DNA of 64,000 bases from contig NZ_JAPSLI010000005.1 in the NCBI RefSeq assembly GCF_031180975.1, positions 124,001-188,000 of the forward strand. The letters are read 5' to 3'. Position numbers and translations under genes: made by a program. Below are positions 8,722-16,960 of this stretch, piece by piece (the first letter of the stretch is position 1; each line of letters starts with the position of its first letter). The stretch comes from Microbacterium sp. (GTDB taxonomy: Bacteria; Actinomycetota; Actinomycetes; Actinomycetales; Microbacteriaceae). The notes under the pieces are model-generated. The model saw only the letters and a program-made list of their open reading frames with translations. It ran no database searches and had not been told where the DNA came from.

Positions 8722-9584
8722 GCCACCACCTCCGGCACGTGCGTCTCCGCAGCCCGATGGGAGAGGGTGGGATCGGTCGCCTCTCGCAGGGCGTCGCCCA
8801 GCAGGTTGAGCCCCAGCACGGTGATGGTGATCGCCAGGCCGGGCCACACCACGGTCAGCGGGTGCACGCCGATGTATCGCTGCAGGTCGGCGAGCAGCAC
8901 GCCCCAGGACGCCTCCGACACCGAGGCGCCGAAGCCGAGGTAAGACAGTCCCGCCTCGGCGAGCACCGCGACCGCCATCGACCAGGACAGCTGCACGATG
9001 AACACCGGCGCCACGTTCGGCAGCAGGTGCTGCACCAGGTTCTGGCATGCCGTGAGTCCGCTCGCCTTGCCCGCGAGCACGAAGTCGCTGCGCCGCACCC
9101 GGCGCAGCTCGGGTCGGGTGACCCGGGCGATGCTGACGCCGAACCCGATCCCGACCGAGAACACCACGACCCACAGGGACCCGCCCCACACCGCGGAGAT
9201 CATCATCGCGATCATCAGCACCGGAAACGCGATGAGGATGTCGACCAGCACGGCGACCGTCTCGCGCATCCATCGGGCGGTGAGCGAGCCGAGTGCGGCC
9301 AGCAGGATGCCGACCAGGGTGGCCACCACCCCCGCGCCCACGGCGACGAACAGCGTCGTGCGGGCTCCGGCCATCAGCAGGCTGAGGATGTCGCGTCCGG
9401 TGCCGTCCGTGCCCAGCAGGTGCGGCCAGCCCGGCGGCGCCCACCGACCGCGGATGTCGGCGGACATCGGATCGAACGGCGTCCAGAGCACCGACACGAC
9501 GGCGCCCAGCAGGATGAGCACCACGGCGGCGGCGCCGAATCGGCCCGTCCCGTTCGACAGCAGTCTGCGCAGCCAGCCCGGCAT
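8718..9584 (-). CDS. Peptide-type ABC transporter permease (DppC/OppC-like)
   Basis: A 288-residue inner-membrane subunit with about six helices. The first helix follows MPGWLRRLLSN. GTDGTGRDILSLLMAGARTTL is the characteristic segment before the core domain, and the ATPase-coupling loop is around FVLAGKASGLTACQNLVQHLLPN. GLSYLGFGASVSEASWGVLLADLQ is typical of DppC. The start at 9584 overlaps the stop of the upstream permease by one base. Confidence 0.93.
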   Translation of the reverse strand: MPGWLRRLLSNGTGRFGAAAVVLILLGAVVSVLWTPFDPMSADIRGRWAPPGWPHLLGTDGTGRDILSLLMAGARTTLFVAVGAGVVATLVGILLAALGSLTARWMRETVAVLVDILIAFPVLMIAMMISAVWGGSLWVVVFSVGIGFGVSIARVTRPELRRVRRSDFVLAGKASGLTACQNLVQHLLPNVAPVFIVQLSWSMAVAVLAEAGLSYLGFGASVSEASWGVLLADLQRYIGVHPLTVVWPGLAITITVLGLNLLGDALREATDPTLSHRAAETHVPEVVA

Positions 9585-10534
9585 CACTCCGCCTCCCTCT
9601 GGCGCGGGTCGATGGCGTGATGGACGAGGTCGACGACGAACCCGACGACGAGCACGAAGCCGGTCAGCACCAGCAGCTCGCTCTGCACCTTGACGAGGTC
9701 CCGCGTGCCGACGTCCGCCACCAGCATCCGCCCGATGCCGGGGAGGGTGAACAGCTGCTCGATCACGACGGAACCGACGATGATGCCCGCCACCTGCAGC
9801 CCGAGGACCGTCACGATCGACAGTCCGACGGCGGGGATGCCGTGCCGCACCAGTGCCTGTCGCCTGCTGAGGCCCTTCGCCGCGGCGGTGCGTACGAAGT
9901 CCTGCCCCGCCGCCTGCAGCGTGGCGCTGCGCACGAACCGCATGAGCATCGCGCCCTCCACGATGCCGATGGTGAGCGCGGGAAGCAGCAGCGACTCGAA
10001 CGCCCGCACCGGCGTCGCCCAGCCGGTGCGGGGGAATCCCTGCGCCGGCAGCCACCCCAGCCAGTGCGCGAAGACGACGACGAGCATCATGCCCGCCCAG
10101 ATCACCGGCACCGCCGCGACGGCCTGGGCGCCGACGCTCAGCGCGGTGCCACCGGCCCGGCCGCGGAGCATCGCCGACAGGATGCCGAACGGCACGGCGA
10201 TCAGTAGCGCGATCGCGAGCGACATCAGACCCAGGGGCACCGTGACCCGCGACTTCTCGATCAGCTCGGCGCTCACCGAGGCCCCGCTGAGCTGAGAGGT
10301 GCCAAGGTCGCCGCGCAGAACGCCGCCGATCCACTCCGCGTACTGGATGAGGAGCGGGCGGTTCAGGCCGAGAGCCTCCCGCAGCGCCTCCACCTGCTCG
10401 CGGCTCGCCTGGGTCCCGGCGACGAGCTGCGCGACGTCACCGGGGAAGACGCGAAGGGTCAGGAAGATGAGCACGCTCGACACGAGGAGCCCTGCCAGCA
10501 GCAGGACCCCCCGCGTGAGCGCGTAACGGAGCAC
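9584..10534 (-). CDS. Peptide-type ABC transporter permease (DppB/OppB-like)
   Basis: A 316-residue inner-membrane subunit. MLRYALTRGVLLLAGLLVSSVLIFL is the first helix. FPGDVAQLVAG, EALREALGLNRPLLIQYAEWI and LRGDLGTSQLSG are classic DppB N-terminal motifs. The coupling loop is FVRTAAAKGLSRRQALVRHGIPA. It lies 3 bp after the substrate-binding protein gene, clearly in the same operon. Confidence 0.94.
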   Translation of the reverse strand: MLRYALTRGVLLLAGLLVSSVLIFLTLRVFPGDVAQLVAGTQASREQVEALREALGLNRPLLIQYAEWIGGVLRGDLGTSQLSGASVSAELIEKSRVTVPLGLMSLAIALLIAVPFGILSAMLRGRAGGTALSVGAQAVAAVPVIWAGMMLVVVFAHWLGWLPAQGFPRTGWATPVRAFESLLLPALTIGIVEGAMLMRFVRSATLQAAGQDFVRTAAAKGLSRRQALVRHGIPAVGLSIVTVLGLQVAGIIVGSVVIEQLFTLPGIGRMLVADVGTRDLVKVQSELLVLTGFVLVVGFVVDLVHHAIDPRQREAE

Positions 10535-10537
10535 GGT

Positions 10538-12067
10538 TCAGTCGGACGCCTTGGTCACGCCCGCGAGATCGATGCGCGAGTTGATCGAGTCCTTCGGGAA
10601 TCCGGACACTGCGGGCGTGAGCGCCGTCAGCGTCGCTCCGTTGTAGAGCCAGTCGGCGGCGTGGTCCTCCGAGACGATCCGCGCCGCCTCGGCGAGCAGC
10701 TCCGCCGACCGCTCGGCGTCGGGCTCGCTGAGCGCCTGCGCGTACAGCTCCTGCACCTCGGCGTTGTCGTATCCGAAGTAGTAGTCCGGGTTCGCGAAGT
10801 TGCCGAAGTCGCGGGGCTCGACGTGCAGCACGAAGCTCAGCTCGTAGTCGTGGTTGGTGTAGACGTCCTCGAGCCAGGTCGCGAACTCGACCCGCTCCAC
10901 CTCGAGCGTCACCCCGACCTTGGCGAAATCGGAGATGAGCACCTGCGCCACGGTCGTGCCGTAGAACGACGGGATCGTCAGCGTGAGGTCGAGCTTCTCG
11001 TGTCCGGCATCCGCCAGCAGCTGCTTCGCCTTCTCGGGGTCGTACGGGGCCACTTCGGACAGGTCCTCGTACCCGGGGTCGAGCTCGGGGATCGGGCCGT
11101 ACAGGGTCTCGCCGGCGCCGACGGCTTCGACGAGCGCCTCATGGTCGATGGCCAGCCGCAGCGCCTCGCGCACCTTCACGTCGTCGAGCGGCGCCTTCGC
11201 GTTGTTGAACGCCAGGGTGGCCTTGTCGGTGGTGCGGCCGGTGGTGATGGTGAAGTCGCCGGTCTCCTCCAGCTGCGACACCAGGTTGGGGTCGACCGCC
11301 GTGAGGACGTCCAGGGTGCCGTCCAGGGCGGCGTTCACCCCGGCGGTGAAGTCGGGGATGTACTCGAAGACGACCTCGGCGACACCCGCCTTCTCGCCCC
11401 AGTACTCCTCGTACCGGGCGAACGTGATCGCGCTGCCCTTGGTCCACCGCTCCAGCGTGAACGGGCCGGTGCCGTTCTCCGCGGTCTTCAGGTCGGTCGT
11501 GTCGCCAGACTTGAACACGAGGCCCGCGGGACCGGTCAGCGTGAACAGGAAGTTCTGGTCGGGCTTGGTCAGCGTGATCTGGACGGTCGTCGGGTCCGGC
11601 GCTGTGATGGCGGCCACATTGGCGAACTGGGCGTTGCCCTGCAGGCCGGCATCCGTCTTCACTGCCTGGTAGGAGGCGACCACGTCCGCCGACGTCAGCG
11701 CCGTTCCGTCGTGGAAGGTGATCCCGTCGTGCAACGTGAATGTGTACGTCAGGCCGTCCCCGGACACTTCATAGGCGCTGGCGAGCCGCTCGGTGATCTT
11801 GTTGTCCTCCGTGCGGGTGACCAGGCCCTCATAGATGTTGTCGATGAGGATCTGCTCGAGAGCCGCACCGTTGGTGCGGCGGATGTCGAGGTTCGTGGGC
11901 TCCAGGACGAGACCCACCGTGAGCGTGGCGTCCGGGTCGGGCGCGCCGGCCGAGGTCCGCTCCGGCGCAGGGGATCCGGTGCACGCGGTCAGCGCCAGCA
12001 GGCCGGCTGCGAGCGCACCGATCGCCGCGAGGTGCGCGCGTCGGCGGGGTGATGCTGTGGTGAACAT
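10538..12067 (-). CDS. Peptide-type ABC transporter substrate-binding lipoprotein (family 5)
   Basis: A 509-residue extracytoplasmic binding protein. The N-terminus MFTTASPRRR plus a hydrophobic stretch ending LTAC (C29) is a lipoprotein signal peptide. ITERLASAYEVSGDGLTYTFTLHDGITFHDGT and VREALRLAIDHEALVEAVGAG are hallmarks of the DppA/OppA family. The cargo could be a peptide, nickel complex or other small molecule; nothing in the locus settles it. The start is set by the signal peptide. The gene leads the transporter operon, 46 bp after the hydrolase stop. Confidence 0.94.
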   Translation of the reverse strand: MFTTASPRRRAHLAAIGALAAGLLALTACTGSPAPERTSAGAPDPDATLTVGLVLEPTNLDIRRTNGAALEQILIDNIYEGLVTRTEDNKITERLASAYEVSGDGLTYTFTLHDGITFHDGTALTSADVVASYQAVKTDAGLQGNAQFANVAAITAPDPTTVQITLTKPDQNFLFTLTGPAGLVFKSGDTTDLKTAENGTGPFTLERWTKGSAITFARYEEYWGEKAGVAEVVFEYIPDFTAGVNAALDGTLDVLTAVDPNLVSQLEETGDFTITTGRTTDKATLAFNNAKAPLDDVKVREALRLAIDHEALVEAVGAGETLYGPIPELDPGYEDLSEVAPYDPEKAKQLLADAGHEKLDLTLTIPSFYGTTVAQVLISDFAKVGVTLEVERVEFATWLEDVYTNHDYELSFVLHVEPRDFGNFANPDYYFGYDNAEVQELYAQALSEPDAERSAELLAEAARIVSEDHAADWLYNGATLTALTPAVSGFPKDSINSRIDLAGVTKASD

Positions 12068-12113
12068 GGAGGGGGTCGTCCTCTCTGAGGGCTGCGCGGG
12101 CGCGTCGGCGTCG

Positions 12114-13034
12114 TCAGCGGATGGGCCGGGCAAGAGCGTCGGTGAGCAGGGTCGAGATGGCGGCGGGGGCGGTCTCCTGGATGTTGTGCCCGGCATCGAC
12201 GGCGATGACGGATGCCGTGGGCAGGCGCCGCGTGAACTCGTCCACGTCGGCGTCCTGAAGGAATCCGCGCGCGGCGCGCATCAGGGTGACCGGGACGGTC
12301 AGTGACTCGAGCGCGGACCAGGCGGCGATCCCGGCCTCGTCGCCATGCTCAGTGCGGGCGCGCACCGCGTCGAAGGAGTGGCCGAGCAGGTGTGCCAGGT
12401 GGTGCTTCCACTCGACGCGCCCGTCCGCGCGCACGCGCGTGTTCAGGAAGACACCGCGTTCCGTCGCCGCACGGTCGCCGCCCAGCCCGAACGCGACGGC
12501 ACGCTCGACGGCGTCAGCGCGCGCGGCGAAGTCGGTGACCGCGTAGAACTCCCGAAGCACAGCCGGCGCTGCCGCGGGATCGACCCCCGGTGTGATGTCG
12601 ACCAGCACGAGGCTCTCGACCAGGTGCGGATGCCGGGCGGCGACGATCGCAGCAGTGAGACCGCCGAGGGAGTGACCGACGAGCAGCTGCGGCTGCGAGG
12701 TCCACGTCTCCAGCGCCGATGCCACGTCGACGGCGAGAGTTTCGGGGGAGTAGTCCGCGTCCTCGCGCCATGCGGAGTCGCCGTGACCGGGCAGGTCGAC
12801 GGCCAGGACGGAGCGCCCCAGGAGCAGAGCGACCGCATCCCAGGTGTGCGCGTTCAGGCCCGCGCCGTGCAGCAGCGTGACCGCGGGCTCGTCGGCACCG
12901 AAGCGCAGCGCGCTGAGCGAGCGACCGTCGTCGAGGTCGAGTCCCAGGCGCTCGACGGATGACATCGGCACGCCCAACACGTCGGCCTGCTCTCGCAGGC
13001 AGCGGAACTCGCCGGTGTCTTCGACCACGGCCAT
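12114..13034 (-). CDS. Alpha/beta-fold hydrolase
   Basis: A 306-residue alpha/beta hydrolase. The oxyanion-hole segment is LLHGAGLNAHTWD, the nucleophile elbow is VGHSLGG (S122), and AGHNIQ near the C-terminus should hold the catalytic histidine. AVDLPGHGDSAWR is typical of the fold. The reaction is not known. It lies 46 bp upstream of the ABC operon on the same strand, so hydrolysis of imported cargo is a possible but unproven link. The start is uncertain: ATG 13034 has a weak AGAGCAG; ATG 13049 is in the same frame. Confidence 0.85.
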   Translation of the reverse strand: MAVVEDTGEFRCLREQADVLGVPMSSVERLGLDLDDGRSLSALRFGADEPAVTLLHGAGLNAHTWDAVALLLGRSVLAVDLPGHGDSAWREDADYSPETLAVDVASALETWTSQPQLLVGHSLGGLTAAIVAARHPHLVESLVLVDITPGVDPAAAPAVLREFYAVTDFAARADAVERAVAFGLGGDRAATERGVFLNTRVRADGRVEWKHHLAHLLGHSFDAVRARTEHGDEAGIAAWSALESLTVPVTLMRAARGFLQDADVDEFTRRLPTASVIAVDAGHNIQETAPAAISTLLTDALARPIR

Positions 13035-13194
13035 ATTCTGCTCTTGCATGCGCGTGAGAGGAAATGAGAGAACATCCTGCTCACTTCGCTCGCTCCTCAA
13101 TAGACAGAATGCTGAGGCGGCAGGCGTCAGAGGTTCCATCGTGCATTTCCCGGCGCGCGGGCGCGCGGTGCCGAACTGGAATACGCTGGGACGC

Positions 13195-13662
13195 ATGAGT
13201 GAGACGCGCGTGCACCTTTCCAAGACCGAGCCTGCCGCATATCAGGCACTGGACGCCTTCTCGAAGACGGTCGGCGAGATCTGTGCGGCCAATGGTATCG
13301 ACGACCGGCTGAAGGAGCTGGTCATGATCCACTGCTCCCAGCTGAACGGTTGCGCGTACTGCACCCGGGTGCACGTCGACCGCGCGATCGCCGCCGGCAT
13401 CGACGTCGACACTCTCACCCAGATCCCCACGTGGCGGGAGAGTCATGTCTTCAGCGACCGGGAGCGTGCGGCGCTGGAGCTCGCCGAGGCGTTCACGTTC
13501 ATCAGCGAGGACGGCATCCCCGACGAGGTTTACGACCACGTGGGCGGCGTCTTCACCGAGAAGGAGTACGCGGCGCTGAGCTGGGTGTGCGTCTCGATCA
13601 ACGCGTTCAACCGCGTGGTCGTCGCCGGCCGTTACCCGGTGCGGCCGCGCACCGAACGGTGA
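13195..13662 (+). CDS. Carboxymuconolactone decarboxylase / AhpD-like protein
   Basis: A 155-residue protein with the AhpD core CSQLNGCAYCTRVHVDRA, in which the CxxC (C53, C56) and H60 form the redox or proton-relay site. AhpD-type proteins reduce peroxidase partners or act on small thiols; the partner here is unknown. Leaderless-looking start: TACGCT at 13182-13187 is seven bases before the ATG. The next gene starts inside its stop codon (GTGA), so the phosphatase is coupled to it. Confidence 0.9.
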   Translation: MSETRVHLSKTEPAAYQALDAFSKTVGEICAANGIDDRLKELVMIHCSQLNGCAYCTRVHVDRAIAAGIDVDTLTQIPTWRESHVFSDRERAALELAEAFTFISEDGIPDEVYDHVGGVFTEKEYAALSWVCVSINAFNRVVVAGRYPVRPRTER

Positions 13663-14375
13663 CCATCCTCGACATCCCGGGCGTCGCGAACCTTCGCGAC
13701 GTCGGCGGGATGCCGGCGGGCCGGAGCCGCATCCGCTCCGGCGTCCTGTTCCGCTCCGGTCAGCTCGCAGGCCTCACCCCCGAGGGGGACGTGCTCCTTC
13801 GTGCGCGGGTGCGCCACGTCATCGACCTCCGCGACGACGCCGAAGTGCTGGCCGAGCCGTCGGCCTTCACCGGCATCCCGGTCACCCGCATCCCCCTCTT
13901 CCTCGGTTCGGTCGGGTCGTTCTTCGCAGCCGACATGAACCTCGCGGGGATGTACCGGCATCTGGTCGATGACGCCGCGCCGCGGCTCGTCGACGCGATC
14001 CGCATCATCGCCCAGGGGCAGCCCACCCTGGTGCACTGCACCGTCGGCAAGGACCGCACCGGGGTCACCGTCGCACTGGCGCTGTCGGCCGTGGGCGCCG
14101 ACCGCGACGCGGTCGTCGCGGACTACGCGTTGACGGCCTCGCAGCTGCCCGTCGCCCGAACGCAGGCGATCGTCGGCTACCTGCGGACGCACATGCCCGA
14201 CGCGCGCAACGCCGTCGAACTCGCCACGGCCTCGCCCGCACCGGTGATGGCCGAGCTGCTGGCAGGGATCGACGAGCGTCACGGCTCGGTGGCCGGCTAC
14301 CTGAAGGAGGCCGGGCTCACCGACGACGAGCTGCGTGCGCTGCGCACCGCGCTCCTTGAGCCCGACCCGGCGTAG
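13659..14375 (+). CDS. Tyrosine-protein phosphatase, PtpB-like
   Basis: A 238-residue phosphatase with the P-loop HCTVGKDRTG (C127, R133). The lysine and aspartate after the glycine mark the PtpB/lipid-phosphatase-like subgroup that can act on phosphotyrosine and phosphoinositides. The N-terminal NLRDVGG and LFRSGQL segments are typical. There is no signal peptide, so it is probably cytoplasmic unless exported by another route. GTG start at 13659 overlaps the upstream stop. Confidence 0.9.
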   Translation: MTILDIPGVANLRDVGGMPAGRSRIRSGVLFRSGQLAGLTPEGDVLLRARVRHVIDLRDDAEVLAEPSAFTGIPVTRIPLFLGSVGSFFAADMNLAGMYRHLVDDAAPRLVDAIRIIAQGQPTLVHCTVGKDRTGVTVALALSAVGADRDAVVADYALTASQLPVARTQAIVGYLRTHMPDARNAVELATASPAPVMAELLAGIDERHGSVAGYLKEAGLTDDELRALRTALLEPDPA

Positions 14376-14390
14376 GTTAGGCAACCCTTC
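14372..14390 (+). promoter_or_regulatory. Iron box (DtxR/IdeR-type operator)
   Basis: The 19-bp sequence GTAGGTTAGGCAACCCTTC closely resembles the DtxR/IdeR consensus TWAGGTTAGSCTAACCTWA; the left half matches almost fully and the right half is weaker. It ends eight bases before a -10-like TAGACT (14399-14404) that precedes the next start. Iron-dependent repression of the downstream gene is expected. Confidence 0.7.
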
Positions 14391-14413
14391 TCTGGTGTTA
14401 GACTGGACGCACC

Positions 14414-14884
14414 ATGAGCACCGTCCAGACCACCGCAGGCGCCCGCGCGACGCGCCGGGCCTCTCGACGTCCGCAGGTGCAGCACCTCATCACCGCGGAC
14501 GAGCACTCGCTCGCCGAGCTGGAGGCCGCGCTCGCGACACTGCCCTTGTGCGCTGTCGGGCGCGTGTTCATCGAGGTCCCCGACGTCGACGACATCAGTG
14601 TCGTCTCGGCTCCGCCGCGGATGACCGTCACCTGGCTGCCCCGTGCGCGCCGCTCCGGTGCACCGGGGAGCGGACGCCGCTGCGCTCCGGGAGAGGCGCT
14701 CACCCGGGCGGCGGTCGCCTGGGCTGACGAGATGCTCTGCGCGGAGTCGGAGCTGCGCACCGACATCACGCTGCTGGGCGGCTACCTCGGCACTGCCGAC
14801 ATCGTCGAGCACCTCACCGAGCGTCTCGGCGTCGATGCGGCGTCGATCCACGCGCCCGAGCGCTACGGCCTGCTCACGCGCTGA
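14414..14884 (+). CDS. SIP-domain protein (siderophore-interacting reductase, C-terminal half only)
   Basis: A 156-residue protein resembling only the NAD(P)H-binding C-terminal half of siderophore-interacting flavoproteins: HLITADEHSLAELEAALATLP, RVFIEVPD and TVTWLPR, followed by a helical region. The FAD-binding half is absent and no partner is encoded nearby. It could be a stand-alone iron-metabolism protein. The start is leaderless: TAGACT at 14399-14404, ATG at 14414, with an iron box just upstream. Its end overlaps the next minus-strand gene by 22 bases. Confidence 0.75.
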   Translation: MSTVQTTAGARATRRASRRPQVQHLITADEHSLAELEAALATLPLCAVGRVFIEVPDVDDISVVSAPPRMTVTWLPRARRSGAPGSGRRCAPGEALTRAAVAWADEMLCAESELRTDITLLGGYLGTADIVEHLTERLGVDAASIHAPERYGLLTR

Positions 14885-15312
14885 CGCGGCAGGTACCCGC
14901 CGTCCTCCAGGCCCGCTTCGATCTCGAAGCGATTGCGCAGCGGATCGCGTCCCGCGAGCAGGTACAGGAACGGCAGCAGGAACCCGTACCGCAGCCACTG
15001 CTGCTTGTGCACGGCCTCGTGGCGGAGGATCCGCTCGCTCGGGTGCACGTCGCCGGTGAGATAGCAACCGCCGACGCAGGTGCCGCCGCGGCCGAACGTC
15101 CAGGACGGCATGCCGCGGAAGACCCACAAGCCGAGCCGACGCTCGATGGTGCCCGTGCTCCAGATCAGGCCCCAGGTGAAGCCGACCAGAGTGCCCCACC
15201 AATAGCCGAGCCTGCTCACCGGCGAACGGAGGAGGAACGCCGGGATGAGGCGGTCCAGGCGGCGGCCTCGCGCCAACGCCCGGTCCGCCGCGGGCCGCCA
15301 GTCGCCGCTCAC
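14863..15312 (-). CDS. Membrane-associated protein with HEAVH motif
   Basis: A 149-residue protein. One hydrophobic segment (about residues 35-52, LGYWWGTLVGFTWGLIW) precedes HEAVHKQQW (98-102 is HExxH), a second hydrophobic stretch FLLPFLYLLAG, and NRFEIEAGLEDGG. HExxH followed by a downstream glutamate is the layout of minimal gluzincin zinc peptidases. Homologues are sometimes labelled Fe-S oxidoreductase (from memory); there are only two cysteines, in GGTCVGGC, so I see no basis for that name. GTG 15312 overlaps the arginase-like gene's stop, so the two are coupled. Confidence 0.75.
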   Translation of the reverse strand: MSGDWRPAADRALARGRRLDRLIPAFLLRSPVSRLGYWWGTLVGFTWGLIWSTGTIERRLGLWVFRGMPSWTFGRGGTCVGGCYLTGDVHPSERILRHEAVHKQQWLRYGFLLPFLYLLAGRDPLRNRFEIEAGLEDGGYLPRQRVSRP

Positions 15313-16106
15313 GCCACCGCCCCGATCAGGCGCAGGATCGCGCCGAGGTCGTCCACTGCGGCGTCCGGGCTGCGCGGCGCGAACCCGCAGAACGAGGCGC
15401 CCGCCAGCGGCGTCGCCTCGCGTACGCGTCGGATCGCGGCGCCGAGCGCGGCCGGTTCGAGACCGAACGGCGCCGGGGCCGAGACGCCGCCGAACTCGGC
15501 GGGGTCGAGGACGTCGAGGTCGATGTGCACCCACACCCGTGAAGCGCCGGTGTCCGCGATCGCCGCGGCGACGGCATCCGGGTCCGCAATGGCGGAAGGC
15601 GGGAGTGAGGTGAGGTCGTCGAGCTGCGCCCGCTCCCCGTCGTCGATGCTGCGGGCGCCGACGACGACGACACGTTCGCGGGGGATCGGCGCGGAGAGGG
15701 CGAGGCGTTCGTCGCCGTCGCCGAGGAGCGCGCGCAGGGCCATCCCCGCGAACGCACCCGACGCGGAGCTGGCCGGGTCGTGCAGGTCGGGGTGGGCGTC
15801 GCACCAGAGCACGGCGAGGTCCGCGGTGTCCAGCGCGGACAGCGCGAAGCTTGCGACGCTGCAATCGCCGCCGATCACCACGGTGCCGTCCTGCCAGGCA
15901 TCGCGCACCTGATCGCGGACGCGCAGCAGCGAACTCAGCCGGCGGATGCCGCTGCCGAGTGATTCACCGGCTTCGAGCGGCACGTCGAGCACGGTGGTGT
16001 CGCCGCGCGGAAGGTCGCCGGCGATGGCTGTGGCGCCGTCGACGAGCAGCATGGCACGGGCGGCGGGGGACCCCTGCCACTGGGGAACGACGAGGAAACG
16101 GGTCAT
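15309..16106 (-). CDS. Arginase/agmatinase family protein with altered metal site
   Basis: A 265-residue ureohydrolase-fold protein. The metal motifs are GGDCS (79-83), DAHPDLHDP (103-111) and HIDLDVLDP (near 190). In true arginases the first motif is GGDHS and its histidine binds manganese; here it is cysteine, so activity or metal may differ. The C-terminal FCGFAPRSPD also differs from classical enzymes. Start ATG 16106 gives MTRFLVVPQWQGS; the leader is only about 20 bp beyond the palindromic terminator of pspA. Substrate unknown. Confidence 0.85.
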   Translation of the reverse strand: MTRFLVVPQWQGSPAARAMLLVDGATAIAGDLPRGDTTVLDVPLEAGESLGSGIRRLSSLLRVRDQVRDAWQDGTVVIGGDCSVASFALSALDTADLAVLWCDAHPDLHDPASSASGAFAGMALRALLGDGDERLALSAPIPRERVVVVGARSIDDGERAQLDDLTSLPPSAIADPDAVAAAIADTGASRVWVHIDLDVLDPAEFGGVSAPAPFGLEPAALGAAIRRVREATPLAGASFCGFAPRSPDAAVDDLGAILRLIGAVA

Positions 16107-16127
16107 GGCGTGCCCGGTGACCGGACG

Positions 16128-16157
16128 GGGTGGGTGCCGCGGCCGCGGCACCCACCC
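16128..16157 (-). terminator. Perfect 30-bp palindrome, terminator after pspA
   Basis: Two 15-base arms (GGGTGGGTGCCGCGG and its complement) meet with no spacer. It lies 6 bp beyond the pspA stop and 21 bp before the arginase-like start on the same strand. Probably a terminator, though a protein-binding site for the short downstream leader cannot be excluded. Confidence 0.65.
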
Positions 16158-16163
16158 TTCCTG

Positions 16164-16904
16164 TCACTCCGACTCGATCGCCGCCTGCGGACGGCCGCCG
16201 GCCTTCAGCTCGGCGAGCCGGGCCTCCACCTCGGTCAGTTCGCCGAGGTCCTCGAGGCTCTCGAACTGCGCGTCGATCGACGACGCCGCGATCTCGGCCT
16301 TGCCCTGCGCGATCGCCTCCTGACGGCGGATCTTGTCCTCGAACCGGCCCAGTTCGCTGGTGGGGTCGAGCACGTTGATCGTGGAGACGGCGTCCTGCAC
16401 CTTGGTCTGAGCCTCGGCGACCTTGGCACGGGCGAGCAGCTCGCTGCGCTTGGAGCGCAGCTGCTCGAGCTTCTCCTTCATGCCGTTCAGACCGCTCTTG
16501 AGCTTGTCGACGATCTCGGTCTGCGCGGCGATCTGCGGCTCGGCCGAACGCGCCTCGCGTTCGGAGCCGATCTGCCGCTGCAGCGCGATCTTCGCGAGGC
16601 TGTCGAACTTGTCGGCGTCCGCCGTGTGGCCGGCGGCGCGCAGCTCGTCGGCCTTGCGGCTCGCGGCGAGCGCCTTGTTGCCCCACTCCTTGGCGGCCTG
16701 CACGTCCTCCTCGTGGTCCCGCTCGAGGAGACGCAGGTTGCCGATGGTCTCCGCGATCGCGGACTCCGCGTCGGCGATGCTGTTGGAGTAGTCGCGGACG
16801 AGCTGGTCCAGCATCTTCTGGGGGTCCTCGGCCGAGTCGAGGAGGGAGTTGATGTTCGCCCTCAGGAGGGTGGAGATGCGGCCGAAGATGGACTGCTTGG
16901 TCAT
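16164..16904 (-). CDS. pspA: PspA/IM30 family membrane-stress protein
   Basis: A 246-residue, mostly alpha-helical protein. It opens MTKQSIFGRISTLLRANINSLLDSAEDPQKMLDQLVRDY, the amphipathic N-terminal helix and signature of the family. Long coiled-coil stretches full of Glu, Lys and Ala follow. PspA/Vipp1 proteins are ESCRT-III-like and form rings or rods on the inner face of the membrane under stress. It lies 56 bp after the TPM-domain membrane protein and probably shares its transcript. Confidence 0.93.
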   Translation of the reverse strand: MTKQSIFGRISTLLRANINSLLDSAEDPQKMLDQLVRDYSNSIADAESAIAETIGNLRLLERDHEEDVQAAKEWGNKALAASRKADELRAAGHTADADKFDSLAKIALQRQIGSEREARSAEPQIAAQTEIVDKLKSGLNGMKEKLEQLRSKRSELLARAKVAEAQTKVQDAVSTINVLDPTSELGRFEDKIRRQEAIAQGKAEIAASSIDAQFESLEDLGELTEVEARLAELKAGGRPQAAIESE

Positions 16905-16960
16905 GCGGTGTTCCTTTCAGATGGACGTTTCGTCGTTCGTGGCGGTGTGCGTGTCGGTGG

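Noticed and set aside
13034..13194. Small minus-strand frame starting MFSHFLSRACK (ATG near 13084)
   Set aside because: It runs out of frame into the hydrolase gene and shows no family similarity, despite a purine-rich stretch upstream.
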